Shown: positions 50,994-60,775 of the stretch, piece after piece | Layout: the number at the start of each line of letters is the position of its first letter | How positions within the stretch are numbered: the first letter of the stretch is position 1 | Assembly: GCF_019931275.1 (NCBI RefSeq) | Contig: NZ_JAIOTY010000003.1 | Coordinates: 124,001-188,000, forward strand | Source of the DNA: Nitratidesulfovibrio sp. SRB-5 | Lineage (GTDB): Bacteria; Desulfobacterota; Desulfovibrionia; Desulfovibrionales; Desulfovibrionaceae | Length of the DNA stretch: 64,000 nucleotides | Direction of reading: 5' to 3' | Translations under genes and position numbers: made by a program | The notes under the pieces: generated by a model | What the model saw: the letters and a program-made list of their open reading frames with translations, nothing else | Told to the model about the DNA's origin: nothing | The model's database searches: none

Positions 50994-51299
50994 AATTCAC
51001 AGGGCGCAGCCAGACAACCCCGCCTGCATGACCGCCAACTCGAAAAGGCACCGCGCCTTGCGGAAAAGGCACGAAAAGGCGGGGCCGGGCAACGCATGGC
51101 GCGCTGCCCGGCCCCGGTCGTCTGCAAATACTCCGTCCTGTCCGTCTCCGGCCCGGCCCCGCTCCGGCTCGGGTCCGGCCCATGTCTGGCCCAAGTCTGG
51201 CTCAGGTCCGACTCAGACCTGGCCCAAGTCCGGCCCAGGTATGGCCTGTCCCCTCTTCCCCTGTCCGGACCCGACGCCGGGGCCATGCCGGCAAGCCGG
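50994..51299. other. Intergenic region with terminator and irregular repeats
   Basis: About 300 bases between the glycosidase gene end and the YeiH promoter. It contains the hairpin at 51075-51115 and irregular TGGCCCAAGTC / CGGCCCAGGT repeats from about 51180 to 51245. No gene is supported. Confidence 0.5.
51075..51115 (-). terminator. Terminator downstream of the glycosidase gene
   Basis: GGGGCCGGGCA pairs with TGCCCGGCCCC across a 13-base loop, and on the minus strand GCCTTTTCG follows. It lies about 190 bases past the glycosidase stop codon. Confidence 0.75.
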
Positions 51300-54053
51300 T
51301 CACGTCCCGGCCCTGAACCCTTTCTGCTTGCCCCCCTTCAGCAGGGCCTGTGGCTCGAACAGGCCGAACAGCTCGATAAGCTTGGCCACCAGGCCGGTCC
51401 ACCCTGTCTGGTGGCTGGCGCCGATGCCCGCGCCGTTGTCGCCGTGGAAGTATTCGTAGAACAGTACGCAGTCGCGCCAGTGGGGGTCGGAACGAAACTT
51501 CTGCTCCCCGCCGAACACCGGCCGCGCGCCGTCCGGCCCACGCAGGAAGATGCGCGTCAGCCGCTCCGTCAGTTCCTCCGCCACCTCGTACAGGTTCATC
51601 AGCACGCCCGAACCGGTGGGGCATTCGATGCGGAAGTTGTCGCCATAATACGCGTAGTACGACAGAAGGGCCCGCACGATCAGCCCGTTCACCGGCATCC
51701 ACACCGGACCGCGCCAGTTGGAGTTGCCGCCGAACATGCCGCTGTCCGATTCAGCGGGCAGGTAGCCCACCCGGTATTCCTGCCCGCCCGCGCGAAGCAC
51801 GTAGGGATGGTCCAGATGATGGCGCGACAGGGCGCGGATGCCGTAGGGGCCAAGGAACTCGTTCTCGTCCAGCACGCGGGTCAGGATGCGCCGCAGCCGT
51901 TCCTCGTTGACCAGGGCGATGATGCCCCGGTTGGCGCAGCCCAGGTGGCCGGGGCCGGTGGCGTGGATGTAGCCCAGCAGTTCCGGCATGCGGGCCAGGC
52001 GGGCAAGCAGGGCCGCCGTGGCTCTGGGCATGCGGGCGCGCTGCTCTTCTTCCACCACGGTGACGGCGCACAGCGGCAGCAGGCCCACCAGCGAGCGCAC
52101 CTTGAGCCGCTGCGAGGTGCCGTCAGGCAGGCGCAGCAGGTCGTAGTAGAAGCCATCCTCCTCGTCCCACAGGCCGCCGTCGCCCGGCCGGTTGATGGCC
52201 ATGGCGATCCACAGGAAATGCTCCGCGAACTTGACGCAGAAGTCTTCGTACACCGGGTCGTGCACGGTGAGTTCCGCGGCGATCTCCATCATGTTCTGGC
52301 AGAAGAAGGCCATCCACGCCGTACCGTCGGCCTGTTCCAGATGACCACCCGTGGGCAGCGGCGCGCTGCGGTCGAACACGCCGATGTTGTCCAGCCCCAG
52401 AAAGCCCCCCTCGAAGATGTTGTTGCCGTCGCGGTCCTTGCGGTTGACCCACCAGGTAAAGTTGAGGGCCAGCCGGGTGAAGGCGCGCTTCAGGAATTCC
52501 ACGTCCTGCCGCCCGTGCAGGACCTTTTCCGTAAGGTACAGGAACAGGGTGGCCCAGGCGTGCACCGGGGGGTTCACGTCGCTGAAGTTCCATTCGTAGG
52601 CGGGCAACTGGCCGCTGGGGTGCATGTAGATTTCGCGCAGCATCAGGTCCAGCTGCTCCTTGGCGAATTCCGGGTCGGCCGTGGACAGGGCCACCGCGTG
52701 GAAGGCCAGGTCCCACGCCGCGTACCACGGGTATTCCCACTTGTCGGGCATGGAGATGATGTGGTCGTTGACCATGTGAAACCATTCGCGGTTGCGCTGC
52801 TGGCGCTGCTGGCCCAGCAGGGGGTGCGCGTGGTGCTCTTCCAGCCACTTGTCCGCATCGAAATAGTAGTACTGCTTGGACCACAGCATGCCCGCCAGCG
52901 CCTGGCGCAGCACCAGGGCCCGGTCTTCGTCCGCCGAGGGTGGGGTGACGGCGCGGTAGAACTCGTCCGCCTCGCGTCTGCGCGCGGCGAAAACCTCGTC
53001 GTGGTCCGAACCGAAGGGGTCCGCCGGAAGGGCCGCGCCGTCAGCGGAGAGCCGCAAGCGAATGGTGGCGCTGCCCCCGGCCGGAACATGCAGGCGGTAC
53101 CACGCCGAGGCCTTGGTGCCCTCCAGGTCCGGGTTCACCGTGTCCGGCGCGCCCGACACCACGCGGGCATTGATGCCGTCCTTGACCCAGGGCCGCTCGT
53201 TGGGGGTGCCGTACAGACGCCAGGTGTTGGTGTCGTTTTCGGTGAACAGCAGTTCCGGCGCGCCTTCGCAGCGCAGGGTGCAGTGGGGCAGACTTTCCAG
53301 GAACAGCGGGTCGGTGTGGCGGGCGGTTATCACCGCGTGCCCACCCTTCGCTTCACCGCGCAGTTCCGGCCTGCTGCCGCCGTCCGGCCACGACCAGGTA
53401 TTGCGGAACCACAGGGTGGGCAGCACGTGCAGGGGGGCTGGGTCCGGCCCCCGGTTGTGCGCGGTGATGCGCACCAGCATGTCGTCGGGGGCTGCCTTGG
53501 CGTATTCCACGAACACGTCGAAGTAGCGGTCGTCCGCGAAGCAGCCGGTGTCCAGAAGCTCGTACTCCGGATCGTGCCTGGTGCGCCCGGCGTTGGTGCG
53601 CACCAGATCGTCGTACGGAAAGGCCGCCTGCGGGTATTTGTACAGGTATTTCATGTACGAATGGGTGGGAGTGCTGTCGAGGTAGAAGTAGTATTCCTTC
53701 ACGTCCTCGCCGTGGTTGCCCTCGCTGTTGGTAAGGCCGAACAGCCGCTCCTTCAGGATGGGGTCGCGCCCGTTCCACAGGGCCAGGGCCAGGCACAGCA
53801 CCTGCCGGTCGTTGCTGATGCCGCCAAGCCCGTCCTCGCCCCAGCGGTAGGCCCGCGAGCGGGCCTGGTCGTGGCTGAAGTGGTTCCAGGCGTCGCCGTC
53901 GTCGCTGTAGTCTTCGCGCACGGTGCCCCATTGCCGCTCGCTGAGATAGGGACCCCATTTCTTCCACGGGTGGTGGTTGGTGGTGCGCTCTTCCGTGCCC
54001 TGGCCGCAGGAATTCAGGCGGACGTGTTCCGCCGTTTCACTGGTACGTGCCAT
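51300..54053 (-). CDS. GH63/MGH1-like glycoside hydrolase
   Basis: Large cytoplasmic (alpha/alpha)6-barrel glycosidase of 917 residues related to GH63-type enzymes and mannosylglycerate-hydrolase-like proteins. It starts MARTSETAEHVRLNSCGQGT. The N-terminal half includes WKKWGPYLSERQWGTVREDY and the barrel half WEYPWYAAWDLAFHAVALST, EWNFSDVNPPVHAWATLFLY, GGFLGLDNIGVFDRS, QADGTAWMAFFCQNMM and SDSGMFGGNSNWRGPVWMPV, rich in the Trp/Asp/Glu positions of such active sites. The ATG at 54053 follows CAAGGGGAATAGGC. No glycogen or trehalose gene is adjacent, so the substrate is open. Confidence 0.9.
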   Translation of the reverse strand: MARTSETAEHVRLNSCGQGTEERTTNHHPWKKWGPYLSERQWGTVREDYSDDGDAWNHFSHDQARSRAYRWGEDGLGGISNDRQVLCLALALWNGRDPILKERLFGLTNSEGNHGEDVKEYYFYLDSTPTHSYMKYLYKYPQAAFPYDDLVRTNAGRTRHDPEYELLDTGCFADDRYFDVFVEYAKAAPDDMLVRITAHNRGPDPAPLHVLPTLWFRNTWSWPDGGSRPELRGEAKGGHAVITARHTDPLFLESLPHCTLRCEGAPELLFTENDTNTWRLYGTPNERPWVKDGINARVVSGAPDTVNPDLEGTKASAWYRLHVPAGGSATIRLRLSADGAALPADPFGSDHDEVFAARRREADEFYRAVTPPSADEDRALVLRQALAGMLWSKQYYYFDADKWLEEHHAHPLLGQQRQQRNREWFHMVNDHIISMPDKWEYPWYAAWDLAFHAVALSTADPEFAKEQLDLMLREIYMHPSGQLPAYEWNFSDVNPPVHAWATLFLYLTEKVLHGRQDVEFLKRAFTRLALNFTWWVNRKDRDGNNIFEGGFLGLDNIGVFDRSAPLPTGGHLEQADGTAWMAFFCQNMMEIAAELTVHDPVYEDFCVKFAEHFLWIAMAINRPGDGGLWDEEDGFYYDLLRLPDGTSQRLKVRSLVGLLPLCAVTVVEEEQRARMPRATAALLARLARMPELLGYIHATGPGHLGCANRGIIALVNEERLRRILTRVLDENEFLGPYGIRALSRHHLDHPYVLRAGGQEYRVGYLPAESDSGMFGGNSNWRGPVWMPVNGLIVRALLSYYAYYGDNFRIECPTGSGVLMNLYEVAEELTERLTRIFLRGPDGARPVFGGEQKFRSDPHWRDCVLFYEYFHGDNGAGIGASHQTGWTGLVAKLIELFGLFEPQALLKGGKQKGFRAGT

Positions 54054-54549
54054 GCCTATTCCCCTTGCGTGACGGGTTGCGGGTCTGCGGGGCGGATACG
54101 ACCAGCCCATGAAGCCCGGCGGCGGCGGGGAAACGTGCGGGGAAGACGCGCGGGAGAGGAAGGGAACGGAAGGAGAAGGAAGCCGGGGACGAGGGGGACG
54201 GCGTCGCCATGCGCCGAACGGACCGGAGTACCTTTCAGACTACGCCGCTGGCTGCAAATCGCCATTATTTCGGCAGGCGATACCTACACAGACGGGTGGG
54301 TGACCGGCGGAAGCAGCGGCGACCGGCGTGAAGGCCGCCCACAGGTTCCGGTTCAGCGCGGCAGGCCATGCGGCGTGCGTTGCTTCGGGTGCGCAGCACG
54401 CCCTATCCGCATGTTTTATACTGAAATATCAGATGTTAATTCGCAACAATTGCCGCGCGCACGCTGAAGAAGCCCTGACGCGGGGTGCCGCGCCCTGCCG
54501 GGACAGGGCACCTGCGGGCAGACCCGTGAAGGACAGCTGACCGGTGCGT
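54054..54549. other. Intergenic region between two minus-strand genes
   Basis: About 500 bases. An AT-rich patch at 54410-54445 contains CTGAAATATCAG, an imperfect palindrome. The rest is GC-rich without a gene. The glycosidase promoter is probably here. Confidence 0.45.
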
Positions 54550-55704
54550 TCAGTCCGCCGGGCGGCAGCGCAATTCCGGCGCCTGATATCCCCACACCAG
54601 CACGGCTTCGCCGCCGTGGGCGGCAACGTTGCCCGGCACTCCGGTTCCTTCGGTTCCCCCCGTTGCCCCCGTTGCCCCATGCTCGCCAGACGCGCCAGAC
54701 GCGCCGGATACGCCGGATACGCCGGACGCGCCCGATACGCCAGACACCCCAGACAGACAGGACAGACCGGACAGGCCAGATAAACCGGACAGGCCGGACA
54801 GGCACAACCCGCCGGAATCCCCCGCACCGGCTGTCAGGCGCAGCCATTCGTTGCGGCCCCGGTAGGTGGCGGACGCGGCAGCTTGGGCACGATCCGCCGG
54901 TGCCGGGCCGTCGTCCTGCCGGTACATCAGCGAGACCCGGTCGCCGCGCTCGGCCACGAGGGTGGGCGGGGTGGTGGCGAAACAGGTGACCACCACCTCG
55001 TCGGCGGGGCTGGCGCCGCACACGTACCGGTGCGGACCATCCTGCGCCACCAGCCGGTAGCGGGCCTGCAATTCCGCGATGCGCAACACGTATGCGTCAC
55101 GCACGCAGGCCCGGCGGTCCGCGCTTTTCCAGCATTCGTCGCGCCCCTTGACCCAGCCGCGCTGTTCGGCCCTGAGAAACGGAGGGTGCTCGTTGGCGGA
55201 CCTGTCCTGGGCGGCGGCGTAGACATCGGCCAGGGCACGGTCCAGCCCGGCCAGTTCCGCATCGGCGCAGACCATGGCTTCGGCGCTGCCGGGCCGCACT
55301 TCCGTGCACGGGAACGAGGGCCCCTCCGTGGGCGCGGCATTGCCCCCGCGCGGTGTGGCGGGCGCGGCGGGCGCGCCGCGCACCAGCCTGTCGATCAGAA
55401 CGCACCACGCCGGATCGTCCCGCTCGGGGACATCCGCGCGACCACGCAAACCCAGCCGGAATTCCACCACGGACTTCCATTCGTCGGAACCGAGGTCCGG
55501 CCCGTGGCCCTGTCCGTCACTGGTGGGGATACTGCCGTCAATCAACGCCACCCATTCCGGCGAGCATGGGGTGACGGGCGTGGCAGGCGCGACCCCGTCC
55601 GCCCGCTGCCCACCGGCGGCCAGCGCCGCACCAGCCGAGAAGGCCAGCTGGCAGGCCACCATCCATGCGGTCATCCAAGCGGTCATCCATTGCCTGAACG
55701 GCAT
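54550..55704 (-). CDS. Secreted LprI-like / MliC-like protein with collagen-like insert
   Basis: A 384-residue exported protein. A signal peptide (residues about 1-30) contains the repeated MTAWMTAWM and ends AALAAGG. An LprI/DUF1311-like domain follows at about 130-220 (PCTEVRPGSAEAMVCADAEL, RAEQRGWVKGRDECW, with paired cysteines). A C-terminal domain from about 225 resembles MliC (YVCGASPADEVVVTCFATTP, then WLRLTAG, and finally AVLVWGYQAPELRC). Both families contain lysozyme inhibitors. Between WLRLTAG and AVLVWG lies a Gly-X-Ser collagen-like tract of about 18 triplets. The ATG at 55704 follows GGAG at five bases; a GTG six bases earlier is rejected. Function as a lysozyme inhibitor is inferred. 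Confidence 0.8.
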   Translation of the reverse strand: MPFRQWMTAWMTAWMVACQLAFSAGAALAAGGQRADGVAPATPVTPCSPEWVALIDGSIPTSDGQGHGPDLGSDEWKSVVEFRLGLRGRADVPERDDPAWCVLIDRLVRGAPAAPATPRGGNAAPTEGPSFPCTEVRPGSAEAMVCADAELAGLDRALADVYAAAQDRSANEHPPFLRAEQRGWVKGRDECWKSADRRACVRDAYVLRIAELQARYRLVAQDGPHRYVCGASPADEVVVTCFATTPPTLVAERGDRVSLMYRQDDGPAPADRAQAAASATYRGRNEWLRLTAGAGDSGGLCLSGLSGLSGLSGLSCLSGVSGVSGASGVSGVSGASGASGEHGATGATGGTEGTGVPGNVAAHGGEAVLVWGYQAPELRCRPAD

Positions 55705-56027
55705 GCTCACTCCATCATGCGCCGGTTGGCCCGACAGTCATCAACCGTTCCGGCCCGAAAGCGTGGCCGGAACCCCACGCCCTGCTCCCCCGGCACATGG
55801 TGCGACCACGTACGACTGGGCGGATCAGGTGCGACTGGCCGCCCCCATGCGTCCCGGGCGGGGGCGCGGCCATGGCCGTGCACGCAGGCTGGGCCCCCAA
55901 CTTGACGCATACTACGATTGGGAGCAGAAATTGTCATGATCGGTATTGGTTCGGGGTTGTGCAGATTCACTGCACCTTCCCGGCTGGGTACAGCCACTCG
56001 CCAGCAAACGGAAAGGAGCATGCATCC
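55705..56027. other. Divergent intergenic region upstream of nigerythrin
   Basis: About 320 bases between the divergent lysozyme-inhibitor-like and nigerythrin genes. The part from 55900 to 56010 is less GC-rich and should hold the nigerythrin promoter. I could not identify a clear operator. Confidence 0.45.
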
Positions 56028-56636
56028 ATGAAAGTTCGCGCGCAGATACCAACCGTCAAGAACGCAACCAACTTCAATACAGTGGCGGACAGCAAGACCG
56101 CCGTGGGCAGCACCCTCGACAACCTCAAGGCCGCCATTGCGGGCGAAACCGGGGCGCACGCCAAGTACACGGCCTTTGCCCAGGCCGCCCGCGAGCAGGG
56201 CTACACGCAGATCGCCCGCCTGTTCGAGGCCACGGCGGCTGCCGAGCTGATCCACATCGATCTGGAATATGCCCTGGTGGCCGAAATGGAACCCGGCTAC
56301 GTCAAGCCCACGGTGGCCGCGCCCGCCGCCAAGGCGTGCGACCTGAACCTTATTTCCGGGGCCAACGGCGAAATTTACGAAACGTCGGACATGTACCCGG
56401 CCTTCATCAGGAAGGCGCAGGAAGAAGGGCAGAACAAGGCCGTCCACGTGTTCACGCGGGCGAAGCTGGCCGAATCCGTCCACGCCGAACGCTACCTGGC
56501 CGCCTACAACGACCTTGATGCGCCGGACGACGACAAGTTCCACCTGTGTCCCATCTGCGGGTACATCCACAAGGGCGAGGACTTCGAGAAGTGTCCCATC
56601 TGTTTCCGCCCCAAGAACACCTTTACGGCGTACTGA
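56028..56636 (+). CDS. ngr: Nigerythrin (rubrerythrin family)
   Basis: Non-heme di-iron peroxidase of the oxidative stress defence of anaerobes, reducing hydrogen peroxide to water. The 202-residue product begins MKVRAQIPTVKNATNFNTVA. The ferritin-like domain carries the ligands AAIAGETGAHAKYTAFAQAA, ATAAAELIHIDLEYALVAEM and, later, KLAESVHAERYLAAYNDL. The C-terminal rubredoxin-like domain has CPICGYIHKGEDFEKCPIC. Length and the N-terminal extension match Desulfovibrio nigerythrin more closely than rubrerythrin (about 191 residues), from memory. The ATG at 56028 follows GGAAAGGAG at ten bases. It appears monocistronic. Confidence 0.95.
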   Translation: MKVRAQIPTVKNATNFNTVADSKTAVGSTLDNLKAAIAGETGAHAKYTAFAQAAREQGYTQIARLFEATAAAELIHIDLEYALVAEMEPGYVKPTVAAPAAKACDLNLISGANGEIYETSDMYPAFIRKAQEEGQNKAVHVFTRAKLAESVHAERYLAAYNDLDAPDDDKFHLCPICGYIHKGEDFEKCPICFRPKNTFTAY

Positions 56637-56738
56637 GCGAAGGCCGGAACAGTTGATGGGGCACGCGGGCCGCGCCATCGCCGTAGGTAAATCCGCCCAC
56701 GGCAGGTGCGGCAAGGAAAGGACGCGGGGCCCGGAATG

Positions 56739-56770
56739 GAAAAAGGGTTCCACAGTGATGTGGAACCCTT
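56739..56770 (-). terminator. Terminator of the second tRNA-Ala
   Basis: AAGGGTTCCAC and GTGGAACCCTT form an 11-pair stem. On the minus strand it is followed by TTTTT and lies about ten bases after the tRNA. Confidence 0.92.
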
Positions 56771-56778
56771 ATCCTTTC

Positions 56779-56854
<76 letters not shown>

Positions 56855-57308
56855 AGGCGTGTTGGGACGCACCGGCTTGGCCGGGCGCGGAGCAGACATT
56901 GCCCCAGCGCACCGGGTTTGTCAACAATCAGGGTGGAAAATCGCGCGGCGGAGCGCATTCTGGTTGCTGCGCACCGCGCAGCACGCGCATTCCCCGGTGA
57001 CACGGGCCTGCTGCCCTAGCCTCTCGGGACGCGAGGCAAGGGGGAGCAGCGGCTCAACGGGCCACAGGGCCAGGGGGTCAAAGGGTCAACCTATCCCGGA
57101 TTCAAGGGTCTACAGGTCAACGGGCAGCCGCAGGTTTGATGCATCCGCCGGTTTGGTGTGTTCACCGGTTTGGCACGTTCACCGGTTTGGTGCGTTCACC
57201 GGGCCGGAGGACCCCCCAGAAGATTCCGTGCCCTCCCTGCCGCACCTCCCGCCACGTCAGCGGACGTGGCACGTGCCCATCCCTCCGGCACCAGGCCCGG
57301 ACGCAAGG
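56855..57308. other. Intergenic region with a 17-bp tandem repeat
   Basis: About 450 bases between tRNA-Ala and the winged-helix gene. The 17-bp array at 57131-57198 and GGGTCAA-type repeats around 57070-57110 are the only structure I see. Confidence 0.5.
57131..57198. repeat. 17-bp tandem repeat, three units plus one degenerate
   Basis: CCGGTTTGGTGTGTTCA, CCGGTTTGGCACGTTCA and CCGGTTTGGTGCGTTCA at 57148-57198, preceded by a degenerate unit from 57131. Confidence 0.93.
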
Positions 57309-57349
57309 AAAAACCCCCGCCTGTCCTTGCGGACTCGACGGGGGTTTTG
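57309..57349 (-). terminator. Terminator of the winged-helix gene
   Basis: On the minus strand AAAACCCCCG and CGGGGGTTTTT flank a 20-base loop (with further partial pairing inside). It lies about 90 bases after the stop codon and may act in both directions. Confidence 0.75.
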
Positions 57350-57440
57350 AAACGGGTGGGTCAGATGGCCCGGACGCTGTCCGGGCTGCCGCATCGTCTC
57401 GGTGCGATTACCATCCGTTCATGGTGCCCTCCCCTGGGCG

Positions 57441-57614
57441 TTACGCCACCGGCTCGTAGAAGCAGCGCTTGGGCGAATGAATCTTGCCGGCCTTCTTCAG
57501 GGCGTCGATGGCCTTGGAAACGTCCTTGGAATCCACGGCAAGGGCCTTGGCGATGTCGCCGGGACGCACGGGCTTGCCCGCTTCCTTCATGGCTTTGAGA
57601 ACCTGATCTTCCAT
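57441..57614 (-). CDS. Small winged-helix DNA-binding-like protein
   Basis: A 57-residue protein, MEDQVLKAMKEAGKPVRPGD first, followed by IAKALAVDSKDVSKAIDALK and ending KAGKIHSPKRCFYEPVA. The helix-turn-helix (GDIAKALAVDSKDVSKAIDA) and short wing are those of a minimal winged-helix fold, so a DNA- or RNA-binding role is likely. It is too short to contain a sensing domain. The ATG at 57614 follows AAAGGAGCACACCA. Codon use is typical of a well-expressed gene. Confidence 0.88.
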   Translation of the reverse strand: MEDQVLKAMKEAGKPVRPGDIAKALAVDSKDVSKAIDALKKAGKIHSPKRCFYEPVA

Positions 57615-58401
57615 TGGTGTGCTCCTTTGTGATTTAATCAGTAATAATTCCTGATAACGAAAGGGCCGCCACTCGTCAACCATTTCACGCCGTACCACTC
57701 CACTTTTCTGCCGCCGCAAACCTTGCCGCCATCCTAGCACGCGCACGCCGCGCGTTCCAAGCCATTGCCTCGCGTGCAAGCCCCGGTGCCCGTTCCTCTG
57801 CTCTTTGGGATGCCTTTCCCAAAATCTCGTTCGCCCCTGGATCCTTGCCGCACTGCCCAACGACAACGCTTCGTGCGTAGAAGCGTGTGAGGCCGGGCCT
57901 TGACGGCGGCACATGCGTCGCAACGGGCGGCAGGGTAAAGGCACCTTCCCTCCGCCACGCCACCGGGAGCACCGCGCACATGCGCATTCCGCCGGGCAGA
58001 TCACCCGAAGGAGCTTTGGCCGAGGGAAGCTGCACGGCAGGGAATGCGGTGCAGGATACGCCGGGGGTCCAGGGGAGGCGAAGCCCCCCTGGAGCGCGGG
58101 GATGCAAGGGGCCATCGCTCAATGGCCCCTTGCCCGCCGGAGGCATAACGAAATCGAGCGTAATCAGCGGGGCAGAACTGTCTTCGTAGAAACCCTGCCC
58201 AACAATGCACACCGTCTTTTCCTCTTTTCCCTTCCCCATCTCCCGCACTCACCCCCCGTTGACCGCCCCACCATTGCGCCGTACACCCTTTCCACATGCG
58301 CCGCGCCCGCCGCGCGTTACCCCGCGCCCCCCGCGCGTTGCGCATACACCGCCCGCCGCACCACACGCCGGGCCGCCACACAGACCACAAGGAGACGCCG
58401 C
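57615..58401. other. Long intergenic region upstream of asnS
   Basis: Almost 790 bases with no gene I can support. It contains two adjacent hairpins at 58068-58133 that look like dispersed intergenic elements. The promoters of the winged-helix gene (minus) and asnS (plus) should be at its two ends. Confidence 0.5.
58068..58133. repeat. Pair of hairpins, possible intergenic element
   Basis: TCCAGGGG pairs with CCCCTGGA (58068-58093), and GCAAGGGGCCA pairs with TGGCCCCTTGC (58104-58133). No T run follows either, so they are unlikely to be simple terminators. Confidence 0.6.
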
Positions 58402-59817
<1,416 letters not shown>

Positions 59818-59842
59818 ACTTCGTCACAAAAATCTCACGCAT

Positions 59843-59879
59843 GCGCGGCGCCGGGGCAACCCCGCGCCGCGTTTTCCTT
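59843..59879 (+). terminator. Terminator of asnS
   Basis: GCGCGGCGCCGGGG pairs with CCCCGCGCCGCG (one bulge) around CAA, followed by TTTTCCTTTT. Confidence 0.9.
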
Positions 59880-60069
59880 TTCCGCGCCATCCTCACCACC
59901 CGCAAAGCCAGCAATAGCACCATTTTTTCGTTACCCCCATTGCCCAGTCCCCACCGAGGGGGTATGGTGAAGGCAAGTCCGTCCGGTCGGCCCTGTGCGC
60001 ACTGCGTTGCCGCGCGCCGTCACACAGCCGGATTCCCAGCAGGGAACAAGGGGCGGACAGGGAGAATAC

Positions 60070-60531
60070 ATGACCAAGCCATCGCGCATTCTGCTGGCCA
60101 TTGATGGAACCCAGGGTTCCTACCGTGCGGCTCGCCATGCCGCACTCATAGCCAACCTCACCGGAGCGGAGGTCATCCTTCTGCACTGCGCCGACCCGCA
60201 TCCCTCGCTGTCCCTGCCCTTTTCCACCGGCGGCACCCGTACAGCAGACGCAACCGGCGGCATGCCGCAGTCTTTCGGCTACGCGCCGCCCTCCCCCCAC
60301 GAACGGGTGGGGCCCGCGCGCGACATCCTTCAGGACCATCAGGTCCGGTACATGGAACACACCGTGGAAGGCCCGGCGGCGGAAACCATTCTGGGCATGG
60401 CCCAGCGCGAGCACTGCGACCTCATCGTCATGGGACGCCACGGCACCGGCACAGACGATGAACCGGACGTGGGACGCACCGCTGAACACGTGGTGCGGGC
60501 GGCGCCCTGCACGGTGATGGTGGCAGCCTAG
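60070..60531 (+). CDS. Universal stress protein, single domain
   Basis: A 153-residue Usp-fold protein. It starts MTKPSRILLAIDGTQGSYRA, with the N-terminal strand and the conserved Asp, followed by EVILLHCADP. A loop of about 30 Gly/Pro/Thr residues follows. The C-terminal part has LIVMGRHGTGTDDEPDVGRT and APCTVMVAA, where the ATP-binding motif G-x2-G-x9-G-S/T is only partly kept. The ATG at 60070 follows CAGGGAGAATAC. It stands alone, separate from the Usp genes at 33900-36793. Confidence 0.92.
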   Translation: MTKPSRILLAIDGTQGSYRAARHAALIANLTGAEVILLHCADPHPSLSLPFSTGGTRTADATGGMPQSFGYAPPSPHERVGPARDILQDHQVRYMEHTVEGPAAETILGMAQREHCDLIVMGRHGTGTDDEPDVGRTAEHVVRAAPCTVMVAA

Positions 60532-60775
60532 AGGCCAGATTGCCCCTTCGCCCATGGTTTCCTGCCCGAAGGACGCCAAGCGCGCCCTTCAGCCATGCTT
60601 GCGCGCCTTGCGGGCATGGTGCGCACCCCGGTCAGACAGCCCTTGGCATTCGGTCTGCACCACCCGTTGGCCCACATCTCTTTTCCGGCCCCTGAAACGA
60701 CGCGACCGCCGCTCCCCCCTGTGGGGAGCGGCGGTCGCGCCGCGTGGCGGCACCCATGTGCCCTTCCTTCTGCGC

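Noticed and set aside
60702-60738. Strong hairpin between uspA and the lipoprotein as a terminator
   Set aside because: The stem GCGACCGCCGCTCCCC with its complement is perfect, but neither side has a T run. I leave its role open.
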